Shown: positions 24,626 through 33,507 of the stretch, one piece after another
Position numbering within the stretch: the stretch's first letter is position 1
How the letters are laid out: each line of letters starts with the position of its first letter
Origin: Sulfitobacter sp. W027
GTDB taxonomy: Bacteria > Pseudomonadota > Alphaproteobacteria > Rhodobacterales > Rhodobacteraceae
Assembly: GCF_025143985.1 (NCBI RefSeq)
Contig: NZ_CP083564.1
Span: forward strand, 2,325,001-2,389,000
Length of the DNA: 64,000 nucleotides
Direction of reading: 5' to 3'
Made by a program: the position numbers and the translations under genes
Notes under the pieces: generated by a model
Databases searched by the model: none
What the model was told of the DNA's origin: nothing
The model's input: the letters and a program-made list of their open reading frames with translations, nothing else

Positions 24626-25324
24626 ATGACCAAGATCGTGATCCTTACCGGCGCGGGCATCTCTGCCGAAAGTGGGATTGAGACCTTCCGCGCCTCCGAT
24701 GGCCTTTGGGCGCAGCACCGGGTCGAAGACGTCGCCACGCCCGAAGGCTTTGCCCGCAATCCCAAACTGGTGGTCGATTTTTACAATGCCCGCCGCGCGC
24801 AGGCAGCTGAGGTTTCGCCCAACGCCGCACATCAAGCACTGGCGCGTTTGGAGGCCGAGCTTAACGGGGAGGTCGTGGTTATTACCCAGAATGTCGATGA
24901 CCTGCACGAACAGGGCGGCTCGCAAAAAGTAATGCACATGCATGGCGCGCTCAAAGGCGCGCTCTGCGCCGCTTGTGATCACCGCTGGCCTGCGCCCATG
25001 GTGATGGCACCGGGCGATGCCTGCCCCGCCTGCAGCGCCTCTGCCGCGCGGCCAGATATCGTCTGGTTCGGCGAGATGCCCTATGAGATGGATGTGCTCT
25101 TCGATCATCTGGCCGAGGCGGATGTCTTTGCTGCCATCGGCACCTCAGGCAATGTTTACCCCGCCGCCGGATTTGTCGCCGAAGCCCGCCGCGCCGGGGC
25201 GCATACGATTGAATTCAATCTCGAACGCTCCGCCGTCGGCAATCAGTTCGCGGAACATCGCATCGGTCCTGCCAGTCAGACGGTGCCCGAATGGGTAGAA
25301 GAGGTCTTGGGCGCGCACCGATAG
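24626..25324 (+). CDS. cobB: NAD-dependent protein deacylase (Sir2 family, CobB-like)
   Basis: Sirtuin of 232 aa that removes acyl groups from lysines using NAD+. Motifs in order are GAGISAESGIETFR (NAD binding), TQNVDDLHEQGG, the catalytic His in HMHGAL, a zinc site (CAACDHRW, then CPACSASA), GEMPYEM and GTSGNVYPA. The length matches the class III bacterial sirtuins. It is translated just after a LysR gene with a 5-base gap. Confidence 0.93.
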   Translation: MTKIVILTGAGISAESGIETFRASDGLWAQHRVEDVATPEGFARNPKLVVDFYNARRAQAAEVSPNAAHQALARLEAELNGEVVVITQNVDDLHEQGGSQKVMHMHGALKGALCAACDHRWPAPMVMAPGDACPACSASAARPDIVWFGEMPYEMDVLFDHLAEADVFAAIGTSGNVYPAAGFVAEARRAGAHTIEFNLERSAVGNQFAEHRIGPASQTVPEWVEEVLGAHR

Positions 25325-25345
25325 ACCACGGCGCGCGGGAGCGGC

Positions 25346-26959
25346 TCAGCGCGGTTCGCTGCGCAGCCCTTTGTAGATCGTGTAGCACATCACTAGCATC
25401 AGAATGGCGAAAGGTACCCCCGTTGCCGTGACCCCGGCTTGCAGGGCCGACAGCCCACCGCCGATCAAAAGCACGATGGCGATCAACCCCTCGACGATGC
25501 ACCAGAAGATCCGTTGCGGCACCGGCGCGTCGATCTTGCCACCTGCCGTGATCGTATCGACGACAAGCGATCCTGAATCCGACGAGGTGACAAAAAACAC
25601 CAGCGCCAGAAGAATTGCTATGGTCGATGCGGTCTTGGTAAAGGGCAGCTCATTCAACATCCCGAAAAGCGACAGTTCAGGCGAATAGCTGTCGATCACA
25701 TTGGCCTTCACCAGCGAGGTTTCAGGGCTGGTGAGGATCTGGTCAATCGCGATCCCGCCAAAGACCCCCATCCAGATAAAGATGATCAACGAGGGGATCA
25801 GCAGCACGCAGATGATGAATTCCCGAACCGTGCGCCCGCGCGAGACCCGCGCAATGAACATGCCCACGAAAGGCGCCCAGGAAACCCACCACGCCCAATA
25901 GAACGCCGTCCACCCTTCGCGGTAGGCGTCGTCATCGCGGCCAAAGGGGTTGGAAAGCGGAATGATCTCTTGCGAATAGGCCACCAGACCGGTCCAGAAA
26001 CCATCCAGCCCCACCAGCGTCGGGCCGACGAAGAGCACGAAGAGGAAAAACAGGATCGCCACGACCATGTTTACCTCCGACAGGATCTTCACCCCGCCGT
26101 CCAAACCCCGCCAGACCGACACCAGCGCCACGGCAGTCACCAAGAAGATGATGATCACCTGCACGTTGGTTGAAATCTCAAGCCCGAAGGCGAAGTTGAA
26201 CCCTGCATTGGCCTGCTGTGCACCTAAGCCCAGCGATGTTGCCAGACCAAAAAGCGTCGCAAATACGGCGAGAATATCAATGAAGTGCCCCGGCCAGCCC
26301 CAGACACGATCACCCAAAATCGGATAGAAACACGACCGGATCGAGAAGGGCAGACCCTTGTTATAGGTGAACAAAGCCAGTGCCAGCGCCATGATTGCAT
26401 AAACAGCCCAGCCGTGCAGACCCCAGTGATAGAATGTCGCGGCAAGTCCCATGGCACGCGCTGCCTCAACGTTTTCCGGAATGATCGAACCATCTTCTGC
26501 AATCGGCAGCGGCACCCCCAGCGGGCCAGAAACGTTCATATGATAGACCGGCTCGAGCACACCAAAGAACAACAGACCGATGCCCATGCCAGCTGCGAAA
26601 AGCATGGCAAACCACGCGGGGTAGGAATATTCCGGCACAGCATCTCGACCGCCGAGCCTGACTTTAGCGACAGGCAAGAAGATCAACGCGATACAGAAGA
26701 TAACGAAGATATTCACGATGATCATGAAAAGCCAATCGAGCTTGCTGGTGGCAAAATCCCGAACAGCGAGAAAGATCTCCCCAGCCTGATCCGGAAACAG
26801 CATCGTGAGCACCACGAAGGCCACCGCCGTCAATCCCGATACCATGAAAACCGGGTTGTGGATGTCAAAGCCAAGCGGGCCGAGGGTGCCGTCGATATTG
26901 TCTTGGCCGACCTCGAAATCGGTTTCGATCTCACTATCGTGGGGGGCAGGCTCAGTCAT
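25346..26959 (-). CDS. BCCT-family transporter (betaine/carnitine/choline type)
   Basis: Transporter of 537 aa with about 12 membrane helices. Family landmarks are MGIGLLFFGVLEPVYH (Gly-rich helix), WGLHGWAVYAIMALALA, and FYWAWWVSWAPFVGMFIARVSRGRT, which holds the aromatic substrate box and the conserved Arg-rich loop. It should import a quaternary ammonium compound such as glycine betaine, choline or DMSP with Na+ or H+. I start it at the ATG at 26959, preceded by GGAGACATC. The further upstream ATG at 27091 would add 44 unconserved residues. The 5' end is acidic and cytosolic. Confidence 0.9.
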   Translation of the reverse strand: MTEPAPHDSEIETDFEVGQDNIDGTLGPLGFDIHNPVFMVSGLTAVAFVVLTMLFPDQAGEIFLAVRDFATSKLDWLFMIIVNIFVIFCIALIFLPVAKVRLGGRDAVPEYSYPAWFAMLFAAGMGIGLLFFGVLEPVYHMNVSGPLGVPLPIAEDGSIIPENVEAARAMGLAATFYHWGLHGWAVYAIMALALALFTYNKGLPFSIRSCFYPILGDRVWGWPGHFIDILAVFATLFGLATSLGLGAQQANAGFNFAFGLEISTNVQVIIIFLVTAVALVSVWRGLDGGVKILSEVNMVVAILFFLFVLFVGPTLVGLDGFWTGLVAYSQEIIPLSNPFGRDDDAYREGWTAFYWAWWVSWAPFVGMFIARVSRGRTVREFIICVLLIPSLIIFIWMGVFGGIAIDQILTSPETSLVKANVIDSYSPELSLFGMLNELPFTKTASTIAILLALVFFVTSSDSGSLVVDTITAGGKIDAPVPQRIFWCIVEGLIAIVLLIGGGLSALQAGVTATGVPFAILMLVMCYTIYKGLRSEPR

Positions 26960-27161
26960 GATGTCTCCGATCTTGATTGCACGGTCTTGGCCCCGCTTGG
27001 CAAAAAGCCCGGCCAGAACAACAAATGTCAGAGGGTCAAATAGCTCTGCCTTCCGAGATTTCCCGAACAAAAACATCAACCTGTGCAACAAAGTTGCCAG
27101 CGACCGCCAAAGTTGCCGCCCCTGTGGAACCGTCGATTGATTAGTTTTCCCTCAGCCAAAA

Positions 27162-27199
27162 ACGAAAAAGGCCCCGATCCTTTCGGATCGAGGCCCCAA
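27162..27199 (-). terminator. Rho-independent terminator of rpmB
   Basis: On the minus strand, GGGGCCTCGATCC, a short GAAA loop and GGATCGGGGCC (one mismatch) are followed by TTTTTCGTTTTTGG. This is a textbook terminator about 20 bp after the rpmB stop codon, upstream of the BCCT gene. Confidence 0.92.
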
Positions 27200-27217
27200 T
27201 CTCATTAGTGGTAAGCC

Positions 27218-27517
27218 TTAGCTCAGCACATCGGCAGTCGCGCTGGATTTCGCGATGGCCTTTTTTATTTTCAACGCATTGTCGGACAGTTCGACGTCCT
27301 TGGCTTTCGCCAGGAACTTGTCCAGACCACCGCGGTGGTCGACGCTGCGCAGAGCTGCGGCAGAGATGCGCAGCTTGAACGCGCGGCCCAATGCTTCGGA
27401 CTGCAACGACACGTCGTTGAGGTTCGGCAGGAACCGACGGCGTGTACGGTTGTTAGCGTGGCTTACGTTGTTGCCCGTCATCGGGCCTTTTCCGGTCAAT
27501 TCGCAACGGCGCGACAT
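27218..27517 (-). CDS. rpmB: 50S ribosomal protein L28
   Basis: Protein of 99 aa starting [32 protein letters not shown], the diagnostic L28 N-terminus. The extended C-terminal tail ([15 protein letters not shown]) is usual in alphaproteobacteria. An upstream in-frame ATG at 27565 adds 16 unconserved residues and is rejected. It is monocistronic with its own terminator. Confidence 0.97.
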   Translation of the reverse strand: MSRRCELTGKGPMTGNNVSHANNRTRRRFLPNLNDVSLQSEALGRAFKLRISAAALRSVDHRGGLDKFLAKAKDVELSDNALKIKKAIAKSSATADVLS

Positions 27518-27786
27518 GGGTTCATCCTTTTGCTGTTGTGTCCTTCCAGCGATCCGGAAAAACACATAACGTGGGGGCCGCGCAGAGCCGACCCTGAATT
27601 GGTTCGCTGGCTTTAAGGGGAATCGCGGTAGCCGTCAACCCGAAGCGCAGGACTTGAGCGCTTTTCCCGCGGGTCTGGCGGTTACGTCAAGGTCCGTCCC
27701 ATCTACCCCGCTTCTATTACGCTGGTTTTTGCCACCTGAAATAGAGTTTCCTTTGCATCCCCCCGATGGATTTGCGATGCAGACGC

Positions 27787-28482
27787 ATGACCATACAGAT
27801 GCGCGCCCTCTTCGTTCACCTCTTTACCGCCACGGGTGCGGTGCTGGCGATGCTCGCCATGCTCGCCGCCGTTGAGGAAAAATGGGACCTGATGTTCCTC
27901 TGGTTAGTGATCGCCTTTTTCGTCGATGGCATTGACGGGCCACTGGCACGCAAATTCGATGTGAAGACCAACGCGCCGGAGTTTGACGGCGTCTTGATGG
28001 ACCTGATCATCGACTATCTCACCTATGTGTTCATCCCGGCCTTCGCGCTATTCACATCGGGCCTCATGGATGGCTGGAGCGGTTGGGCGATGATCATAAT
28101 CATCACCTTTGCCAGCGTCATGTATTTCTCCGATACGCGGATGAAAACGAAGGATAATTCATTCAAAGGCTTCCCTGGTTGCTGGAACATGCTGGTGCTG
28201 GTGCTCTTTGCACTGAAGCCCGAGTGGTGGGTCAGCCTGATCGTGGTGACGATCCTTGCCGCGGCGATGTTTCTCCCGATCAAGTTCGTGCACCCCGTCC
28301 GGACAGAACGCTGGCGCCCTGTCACCCTACCAATGGCGCTGGCATGGACCTTCTTTGCGGGTTGGTCCGCTTGGGTGAACTTTCACCCCGAAAGCTGGGC
28401 GCATTGGGGTCTTGTAATCACCTCGATCTACCTCATCTGTGCCGGTGCTGCGCAGCAGTTGATCCCCCTTGCCGAAGACTGA
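27787..28482 (+). CDS. pcs: Phosphatidylcholine synthase
   Basis: Membrane enzyme of 231 aa that condenses choline with CDP-diacylglycerol to form phosphatidylcholine and CMP, a pathway of many alphaproteobacteria. The CDP-alcohol phosphotransferase motif is present as DGIDGPLARKFDV, then EFDGVLMDLIIDYL (DG-x2-AR ... G-x3-D-x3-D). About eight membrane helices follow, with conserved FKGFPGCWN. I start at the ATG at 27787, where the family N-terminus (MTIQMRALFVHLFT) begins; 27766 is an alternative. Confidence 0.9.
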   Translation: MTIQMRALFVHLFTATGAVLAMLAMLAAVEEKWDLMFLWLVIAFFVDGIDGPLARKFDVKTNAPEFDGVLMDLIIDYLTYVFIPAFALFTSGLMDGWSGWAMIIIITFASVMYFSDTRMKTKDNSFKGFPGCWNMLVLVLFALKPEWWVSLIVVTILAAAMFLPIKFVHPVRTERWRPVTLPMALAWTFFAGWSAWVNFHPESWAHWGLVITSIYLICAGAAQQLIPLAED

Positions 28483-28497
28483 GCTTGCCTCAAGGGC

Positions 28498-28953
28498 TTA
28501 AATCAACAGCCCCGCCGCGCCCTCATGGCGCAGCAGTGCGACCTTGGTCTCAACCCCGCCCGCCCCGCTAAAACCGGTCAGCCCCTTGGCCCCCATCACC
28601 CGGTGGCAAGGGACGATAATCGGGATCGGATTGCCGCCACAGGCCCCACCCACCGCTTGCGCAGGTACGCCGAGGTCGCGGGCAATCTCGCCATAGGTGC
28701 GGGTATCGCCGAACGGAATCGCCAGAATCGCGGCGCAGACTGTGCGCTGGAAATCGCTCCCCTTGACCCGAAGCGGCAGGTCAAAGCGCTGGCGCTCACC
28801 TGTCGCGTATTCGTTAATTTGTCTCAGCGCGGCATCGAGCAGGTCCGAGCGGTCTTGCCGTGCCGCCTGCCCCCAGCCAAGCGCCGTGATCGCACCGTCT
28901 TCTTCGGTGACGATCAAATCGCCGAAGGGCGTGGAGAGTGAGGCCTGTATCAT
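28498..28953 (-). CDS. ogt: Methylated-DNA-protein cysteine methyltransferase
   Basis: DNA repair protein of 151 aa that transfers the alkyl group from O6-alkylguanine to its own cysteine. The acceptor motif is IPIIVPCHRVMGAKG with the active Cys in PCHRV. FGDTRTYGEIARDLGVP is the DNA-binding helix-turn-helix. The start chosen (MIQASLSTPFGDLIV) matches the family; an open frame extends upstream to 29133 but has no conserved residues. Confidence 0.93.
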   Translation of the reverse strand: MIQASLSTPFGDLIVTEEDGAITALGWGQAARQDRSDLLDAALRQINEYATGERQRFDLPLRVKGSDFQRTVCAAILAIPFGDTRTYGEIARDLGVPAQAVGGACGGNPIPIIVPCHRVMGAKGLTGFSGAGGVETKVALLRHEGAAGLLI

Positions 28954-29156
28954 CGCCCCACTCTGCGCCAGAAATCGCGCCTGCGAAAGAGCGCTGAGGG
29001 CATCGCCCTCTCTGGAAGGCGTCCCTGCTTTTCCGGCAAGCACGGACTTGGAAGAGACGCTAACGGTGCAATTTGTAGAAACGCTGCAAAATCGCCCTCC
29101 GGGGGGAGGGAGCGCGATGCCCGTGGTTCCCACGGGCGGGGCATTGGTGACCAGAC

Positions 29157-29190
29157 AAAGAAAAACGGGCGCCGGTTATCCCGACGCCCG
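29157..29190 (-). terminator. Rho-independent terminator after the ileS-linked small gene
   Basis: On the minus strand, CGGGCGTCGG-GATAA-CCGGCGCCCG forms a 10-bp stem with one G-T pair, followed by TTTTTCTTTG. It starts 9 bp after the last stop codon of the small winged-helix frame. That placement shows that the whole stretch up to 29199 belongs to one transcribed gene. Confidence 0.9.
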
Positions 29191-29198
29191 CAGCCCCC

Positions 29199-29459
29199 TT
29201 ACTGAACGTGGCGAACTAGCCGCCAACGTTTCTCTGGGCCGAACTGTTCTGCAACGCCGTCACTCTCAAGCATTGCAAGGACCGTTCTAGAAATGTGACC
29301 CACATGTTCGACATGTCCGCCTTAGATACCCAAACATTTTCCGACATCCACATTTCTCAGCCCTTCTTCAGGGCCATTTTCAAGGACAGTTCTTACTGCT
29401 GCCTTCAATGCCGCCAGCGCCCCCTGTGCCGTTTCGAAAGCCTCATTGATAGTTTTCAT
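29199..29459 (-). pseudogene. Small winged-helix-like gene with an in-frame TAA after codon 45
   Basis: The ATG overlaps the ileS stop (ATGA) and uses GGAGGAAACAGC within the ileS end. The first 45 codons (MKTINEAFETAQGALAALK ... GLRNVDVGKCLGI) are followed by TAA at 29322-29324. The same frame then continues without a break for 40 more codons (GGHVEHVGHISRTVLAMLES, then DGVAEQFGPEKRWRL) to a second TAA, 9 bp before a strong terminator. Joined across the stop, it reads as an 86-residue winged-helix-like protein (a recognition-helix-like part ISRTVLAML, a wing-like EKRWRL). Either a single-base nonsense mutation from a Tyr codon killed it, or the stop is read through. Conservation of the downstream frame favours recent loss. 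Confidence 0.65.
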
Positions 29460-32383
29460 GCTGTTTCCTCCGCCAATGCCTCACGCACCGCTTCATCACA
29501 GCGCCCGCAAACGCCGGGATGTTCATGGGTGCCGACATCCGGCAGCACCTTCCAGCAGCGCTCGCATTTCTCGCCTTCAGCCTTTTCGAACACCACGGCC
29601 ACGCCTTGCGTCTCGGGCATGCGGAAAGCCTCAGCCGGGGCCGCATCGCCGGTCACGGTGATGTCTGAGGTGATCGCCACGTCCTCAAAGGACACGCTCT
29701 GCAATGCCTCGCGCTGCGCCGCATCATCGACATGTACCACGGGGGCGGCCTCAAGCGAGGCCCCGATGACCTTCTCGGTCCGCTGTACCTCCAACGCCGC
29801 TGTCACCACGCGCCGCGCCGCACGGACCTTGGCCCATTTCGCCGCCAGTTCCGGGTTCAGCCATGCCTCGGGCGTTTCCGGCATATCCACCAGATGCACC
29901 GAAGACTCCTCGCCGGGGAACCGCTCCAGCCAGACTTCTTCCATGGTAAAGACCAGCACCGGGGCCAGCCATGTAGTCAGACGGTGGAAAAGGATATCCA
30001 GCACCGTGCGCGCGGCACGGCGGCGCAGGGTGTCGCCGTCGCAATACAGCGCATCCTTGCGGATATCAAAGTAGAAGGCCGAAAGATCGACCGTGGCAAA
30101 GGTAAAGACCGCCTGGAACACGCCCTGAAAATCAAAGCGCGCAAAGCCGTCGCGCACAACCTTGTCGAGCTCTGCCACCCGGTGCAGCACCCACTGCTCC
30201 AACTCGGGCATGTCTGCCGGATCAACGCGGTCCGCCTCGCTGAAATCATTCAACGCGCCGAGCATATAGCGCATGGTGTTGCGCAGGCGGCGGTAGCTGT
30301 CGGCCACACCTTTGAGGATCTCATCCCCGATGCGCTGGTCAGCGGTGTAATCGGTCTGCGCCACCCAAAGCCGCAGGATATCCGCGCCATACTGCTGCAC
30401 GATCTTCTCGGGCACGATGGTGTTGCCGATGGACTTGGACATTTTCATGCCCTTGGCGTCCAGCGTAAAGCCGTGCGTCACCACGTTGCGGTAAGGCGCG
30501 CGGCCTGTAGTGCCCACAGACTGCAACAGCGACGAATGGAACCACCCGCGGTGCTGGTCGGTGCCTTCCATGTAAACGTCTGCGATGCCATCCTCGGTGC
30601 CATCTGCGCGGTCGCGCAGGGTGAAGGCATGGGTCGAGCCGCTGTCGAACCAGACGTCGAGAATGTCGGTCACCTGATCGAACTCCGCCGGATCGACGAT
30701 GCCTTCGAGGAACCGTTCCTTCGCGCCTTCCGCATACCACGCATCCGCGCCTTCGGTCTCGAAAGCCTCGGTGATACGCTGGTTCACTGCTTCGTTGCGC
30801 AGCAGGAAGTTCTCATCCGTTGGGGCAACGCCCTTGCGCACGAAACAAGTCAGCGGCACGCCCCACGCGCGCTGGCGGCTCAGCACCCAGTCGGGCCGCG
30901 CCTCCATCATCGAATGCAGACGGTTGCGGCCGGATTTCGGCACCCAATTGACCTTGTCGATACACGTCAGCGCGCGTTCGCGGATCGTCTTGCCGTTCTG
31001 GTCCAGTCCGTCGCCGACCTCCTTGTCGATGGCGGCAAACCACTGCGGCGTGTTGCGATAAATCACCGGCGCCTTGGAGCGCCAGCTGTGCGGATAGCTG
31101 TGCTTGATCTTGCCACGCGCCAGCAGACCGCCGACCTCAACCAGCTTATCGATAATGGCGCTGTTGGCGTTGCCCTCCTTGCCGTTCGGCTTGAGGATCG
31201 CCTTGCCGCCAAAGAACGGCAGATCGTCGCGGAAACGACCGTCTTCCATAACGTTATAGGTGATGACCTGCGGCAGCATGCCGAGGTCACGATACAGCTC
31301 GTATTCCTCCAGACCGTGCGACGGCGCGCAGTGCACAAAGCCGGTGCCCTCGTCCGAGGTCACGAAATCCGCCGCACGGAAATCGCGCAGATCGTCCCAT
31401 TCGCCGTTGGCTCCTTCGGCCCCGGCCAGCGGGTGTAAAAGCGAGATTTTGGCCAGTTCGTCATTCTCAACGCTGCGGACACGCTGCCACATGCCGTCTT
31501 CCAGACGCGCCCGTGCGAACACATCCGCCGCCAAGTCATCGGCCAGCAGATAGCGGTCGCCTACATTGGCCCAGCATTCCTCGGGCGTCGCGGTTACTTC
31601 ATAAAGGCCGTAGGAGATGCCCTCGCCGTAAACCACGGCCTTGTTCGACGGCATGGTCCAAGGCGTCGTGGTCCAGATCACCACCTGCGCCCCGTCCAGA
31701 TCGCCCTCGGTCCCGACCACCTTGAACTTCACCCAGACGGTGTGGCTTTCCTTGTCGTGATACTCGACCTCGGCCTCGGCAAGCGCGGTCTTTTCGACCG
31801 GCGACCACATCACGGGCTTGGAGCCTTGATAGAGCGTGCCGTTCATCAGGAACTTCATGAATTCCTCGGCGATCACACGCTCGGCGTGGAAATCCATTGT
31901 GAGGTACGGATTTTCCCAATTGCCGGTGATCCCCAGCCGCTTAAACTCCTCGCGCTGCACGTCAACCCAGCCACGCGCAAACTCGCGGCATTCGGCGCGA
32001 AATTCGTTGATCGGCACCTGATCCTTGTCGCGGCCCTTCTTGCGGTACTGCTCTTCGATCTTCCACTCGATCGGCAGACCGTGGCAGTCCCAGCCGGGGA
32101 TGTAGCGCGCATCATAGCCCATCATCTGGTGGCTGCGCACGATCATGTCCTTGATCGTCTTGTTCAGCGCGTGACCGATGTGCAGGTTGCCGTTGGCGTA
32201 GGGCGGGCCGTCATGCAGCGTGAAGGGCTGACGCCCCTCTTTCTCGCGCAGACGGTCATAGACGCCGATCTTCTCCCAGCGCTCCAGCCAGCCGGGCTCG
32301 CGCTTGGGCAGTCCGGCGCGCATGGGGAAATCAGTCTTGGGCAGGTTCAGCGTGGCTTTGTAGTCGGGGGTCTCGGCGCACAT
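29456..32383 (-). CDS. ileS: Isoleucine-tRNA ligase
   Basis: Class I aminoacyl-tRNA synthetase of 975 aa that charges tRNA-Ile and edits valine. The HIGH motif is in ANGNLHIGHALNKTIKD (about residue 70), followed by the CP1 editing domain, the KMSKS motif in KGMKMSKSIGNT (about 630), the anticodon domain and a C-terminal zinc finger (CERCWKV ... CGRCDEAV). The length is normal. Nothing odd in the active sites. It is followed directly by the small winged-helix frame. Confidence 0.98.
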   Translation of the reverse strand: MCAETPDYKATLNLPKTDFPMRAGLPKREPGWLERWEKIGVYDRLREKEGRQPFTLHDGPPYANGNLHIGHALNKTIKDMIVRSHQMMGYDARYIPGWDCHGLPIEWKIEEQYRKKGRDKDQVPINEFRAECREFARGWVDVQREEFKRLGITGNWENPYLTMDFHAERVIAEEFMKFLMNGTLYQGSKPVMWSPVEKTALAEAEVEYHDKESHTVWVKFKVVGTEGDLDGAQVVIWTTTPWTMPSNKAVVYGEGISYGLYEVTATPEECWANVGDRYLLADDLAADVFARARLEDGMWQRVRSVENDELAKISLLHPLAGAEGANGEWDDLRDFRAADFVTSDEGTGFVHCAPSHGLEEYELYRDLGMLPQVITYNVMEDGRFRDDLPFFGGKAILKPNGKEGNANSAIIDKLVEVGGLLARGKIKHSYPHSWRSKAPVIYRNTPQWFAAIDKEVGDGLDQNGKTIRERALTCIDKVNWVPKSGRNRLHSMMEARPDWVLSRQRAWGVPLTCFVRKGVAPTDENFLLRNEAVNQRITEAFETEGADAWYAEGAKERFLEGIVDPAEFDQVTDILDVWFDSGSTHAFTLRDRADGTEDGIADVYMEGTDQHRGWFHSSLLQSVGTTGRAPYRNVVTHGFTLDAKGMKMSKSIGNTIVPEKIVQQYGADILRLWVAQTDYTADQRIGDEILKGVADSYRRLRNTMRYMLGALNDFSEADRVDPADMPELEQWVLHRVAELDKVVRDGFARFDFQGVFQAVFTFATVDLSAFYFDIRKDALYCDGDTLRRRAARTVLDILFHRLTTWLAPVLVFTMEEVWLERFPGEESSVHLVDMPETPEAWLNPELAAKWAKVRAARRVVTAALEVQRTEKVIGASLEAAPVVHVDDAAQREALQSVSFEDVAITSDITVTGDAAPAEAFRMPETQGVAVVFEKAEGEKCERCWKVLPDVGTHEHPGVCGRCDEAVREALAEETA

Positions 32384-32787
32384 GGGGGGCGTCCTTTAGG
32401 CATTTGGGGTGTTGTTCAATCTGGTTCGGTGCGAGCGGCTCAAACACCTCGGCCCGGCGTCTCAGTTGGTCAGAGCGCCGGGGATATAATTCGAATAATG
32501 ATCGCGGTGAGGCGTGTCATAAGGCTGCTTATAAACAGCCCCCCCTGCCCCGACAAGCCCTGCCGAAAGAGGCGAGGATTGCCACGAATGCCGCATCAAA
32601 CAGACCCCCACGAAATCTTAACATTTTTTATGAATCCCGGACTTTCCTTGATTTTTTCGGCAAAAACAGCATCATACGCTTTTCGATAGATTTTGGAGCG
32701 CGCGATCTTTGTCCTTGGGACAGTCGCGCCACTTTGGATGGGCAGAAAGGCCTTCATTTGACCACGGAACAGCCCCTTTATCACGAT
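32384..32787. other. Divergent region between ileS and the Crp/Fnr gene
   Basis: About 0.4 kb with no recognisable gene. An open frame extends upstream of the Crp/Fnr gene to 32404 but lacks any conserved or Shine-Dalgarno-led start. A TATAAT hexamer is present at about 32484 without a well-spaced -35 partner. The promoters for ileS and the regulator must lie here. Confidence 0.45.
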
Positions 32788-33507
32788 ATGTCTGTCAAAC
32801 CCTCGGGCATGGTGGATCACTTGAGTGATGCACAGTGGGCAAAGCTTGCGCCTTTGCTGACCCAGCACAAGCATTTCACGCCCGGCACCGTTGTCAGCCA
32901 AAGGGGTGATTTACTGGACCACAGCCTGCTGCTTCTGGATGGCCTAATTGCGCGCAGTGTTCCCCACGGTCAGCGCGGGCGCAGCACTTTTGTCGCCCTG
33001 CAGTTCCCCGGCGAATTTGTCGATCTCCACGCTTTCCCGCTCAAGCGGCTGGACCACGACGTGATATCGCTGACCGACACACGGGTCGCCATGATCTCGC
33101 ATCAGCCGCTGCGTGAACTGCTCAATGGTGACGTCGAATTGGCGCGGAAACTTTGGCTTATGACCTTGGTGGATGCGTCCATTCACCGACATTGGGTGAT
33201 GCGCAACAGTGCCATGCGCGCGCTCGCGCGGGTGGCGAATTTCCTTAGCGAGTTTGACGCTCGCATGACTGGCGCATACGGCATGGAGCGTCAGTGCCTG
33301 CCCTTTAGCCTGCGCCAGACCGATATCGCCGATGCCACCGGTCTTACCTCGGTACACGTTAGCCGCACCCTGCGTGAGTTGCGCGAACATGGTTGCTGCA
33401 CCGTGTCGGGGGGCAAACTGCTGATCCACGACCGCGCGGGGCTGCACAAGGTCGGCACGTTTGAGCCGGCCTATCTCTATATGCCCCAGTCCGAGGCGGC
33501 GCTTTAA
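32788..33507 (+). CDS. Crp/Fnr-family transcriptional regulator
   Basis: Regulator of 239 aa with an N-terminal cyclic-nucleotide-binding-like beta roll (about residues 15-125) and a C-terminal HTH (LPFSLRQTDIADATGLTSVHVSRTLRELREHG). No FNR-type four-cysteine [4Fe-4S] cluster motif is present in the N-terminus, so it is not an oxygen-sensing FNR. The start is taken at ATG 32788; a TTG at 32758 would add ten residues. Its stop overlaps the stop of the convergent glycosyltransferase gene through the shared bases TTAA. Confidence 0.85.
   Translation: MSVKPSGMVDHLSDAQWAKLAPLLTQHKHFTPGTVVSQRGDLLDHSLLLLDGLIARSVPHGQRGRSTFVALQFPGEFVDLHAFPLKRLDHDVISLTDTRVAMISHQPLRELLNGDVELARKLWLMTLVDASIHRHWVMRNSAMRALARVANFLSEFDARMTGAYGMERQCLPFSLRQTDIADATGLTSVHVSRTLRELREHGCCTVSGGKLLIHDRAGLHKVGTFEPAYLYMPQSEAAL

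Noticed and set aside
26285..27043. 252-codon open frame antisense to the BCCT transporter
   Set aside because: The reverse strand encodes a full transporter with conserved motifs. The antisense protein is low-complexity and unrecognisable.
29732..31438. 568-codon open frame on the plus strand inside ileS
   Set aside because: It is antisense to a complete, motif-verified ileS. Long antisense frames are common where third codon positions are strongly GC-biased. The protein has no recognisable family or ribosome binding site.
32404..32787. N-terminal extension of the Crp/Fnr gene to 32404
   Set aside because: The added 128 residues have no domain similarity and no start signal; the Crp fold begins after the ATG at 32788.
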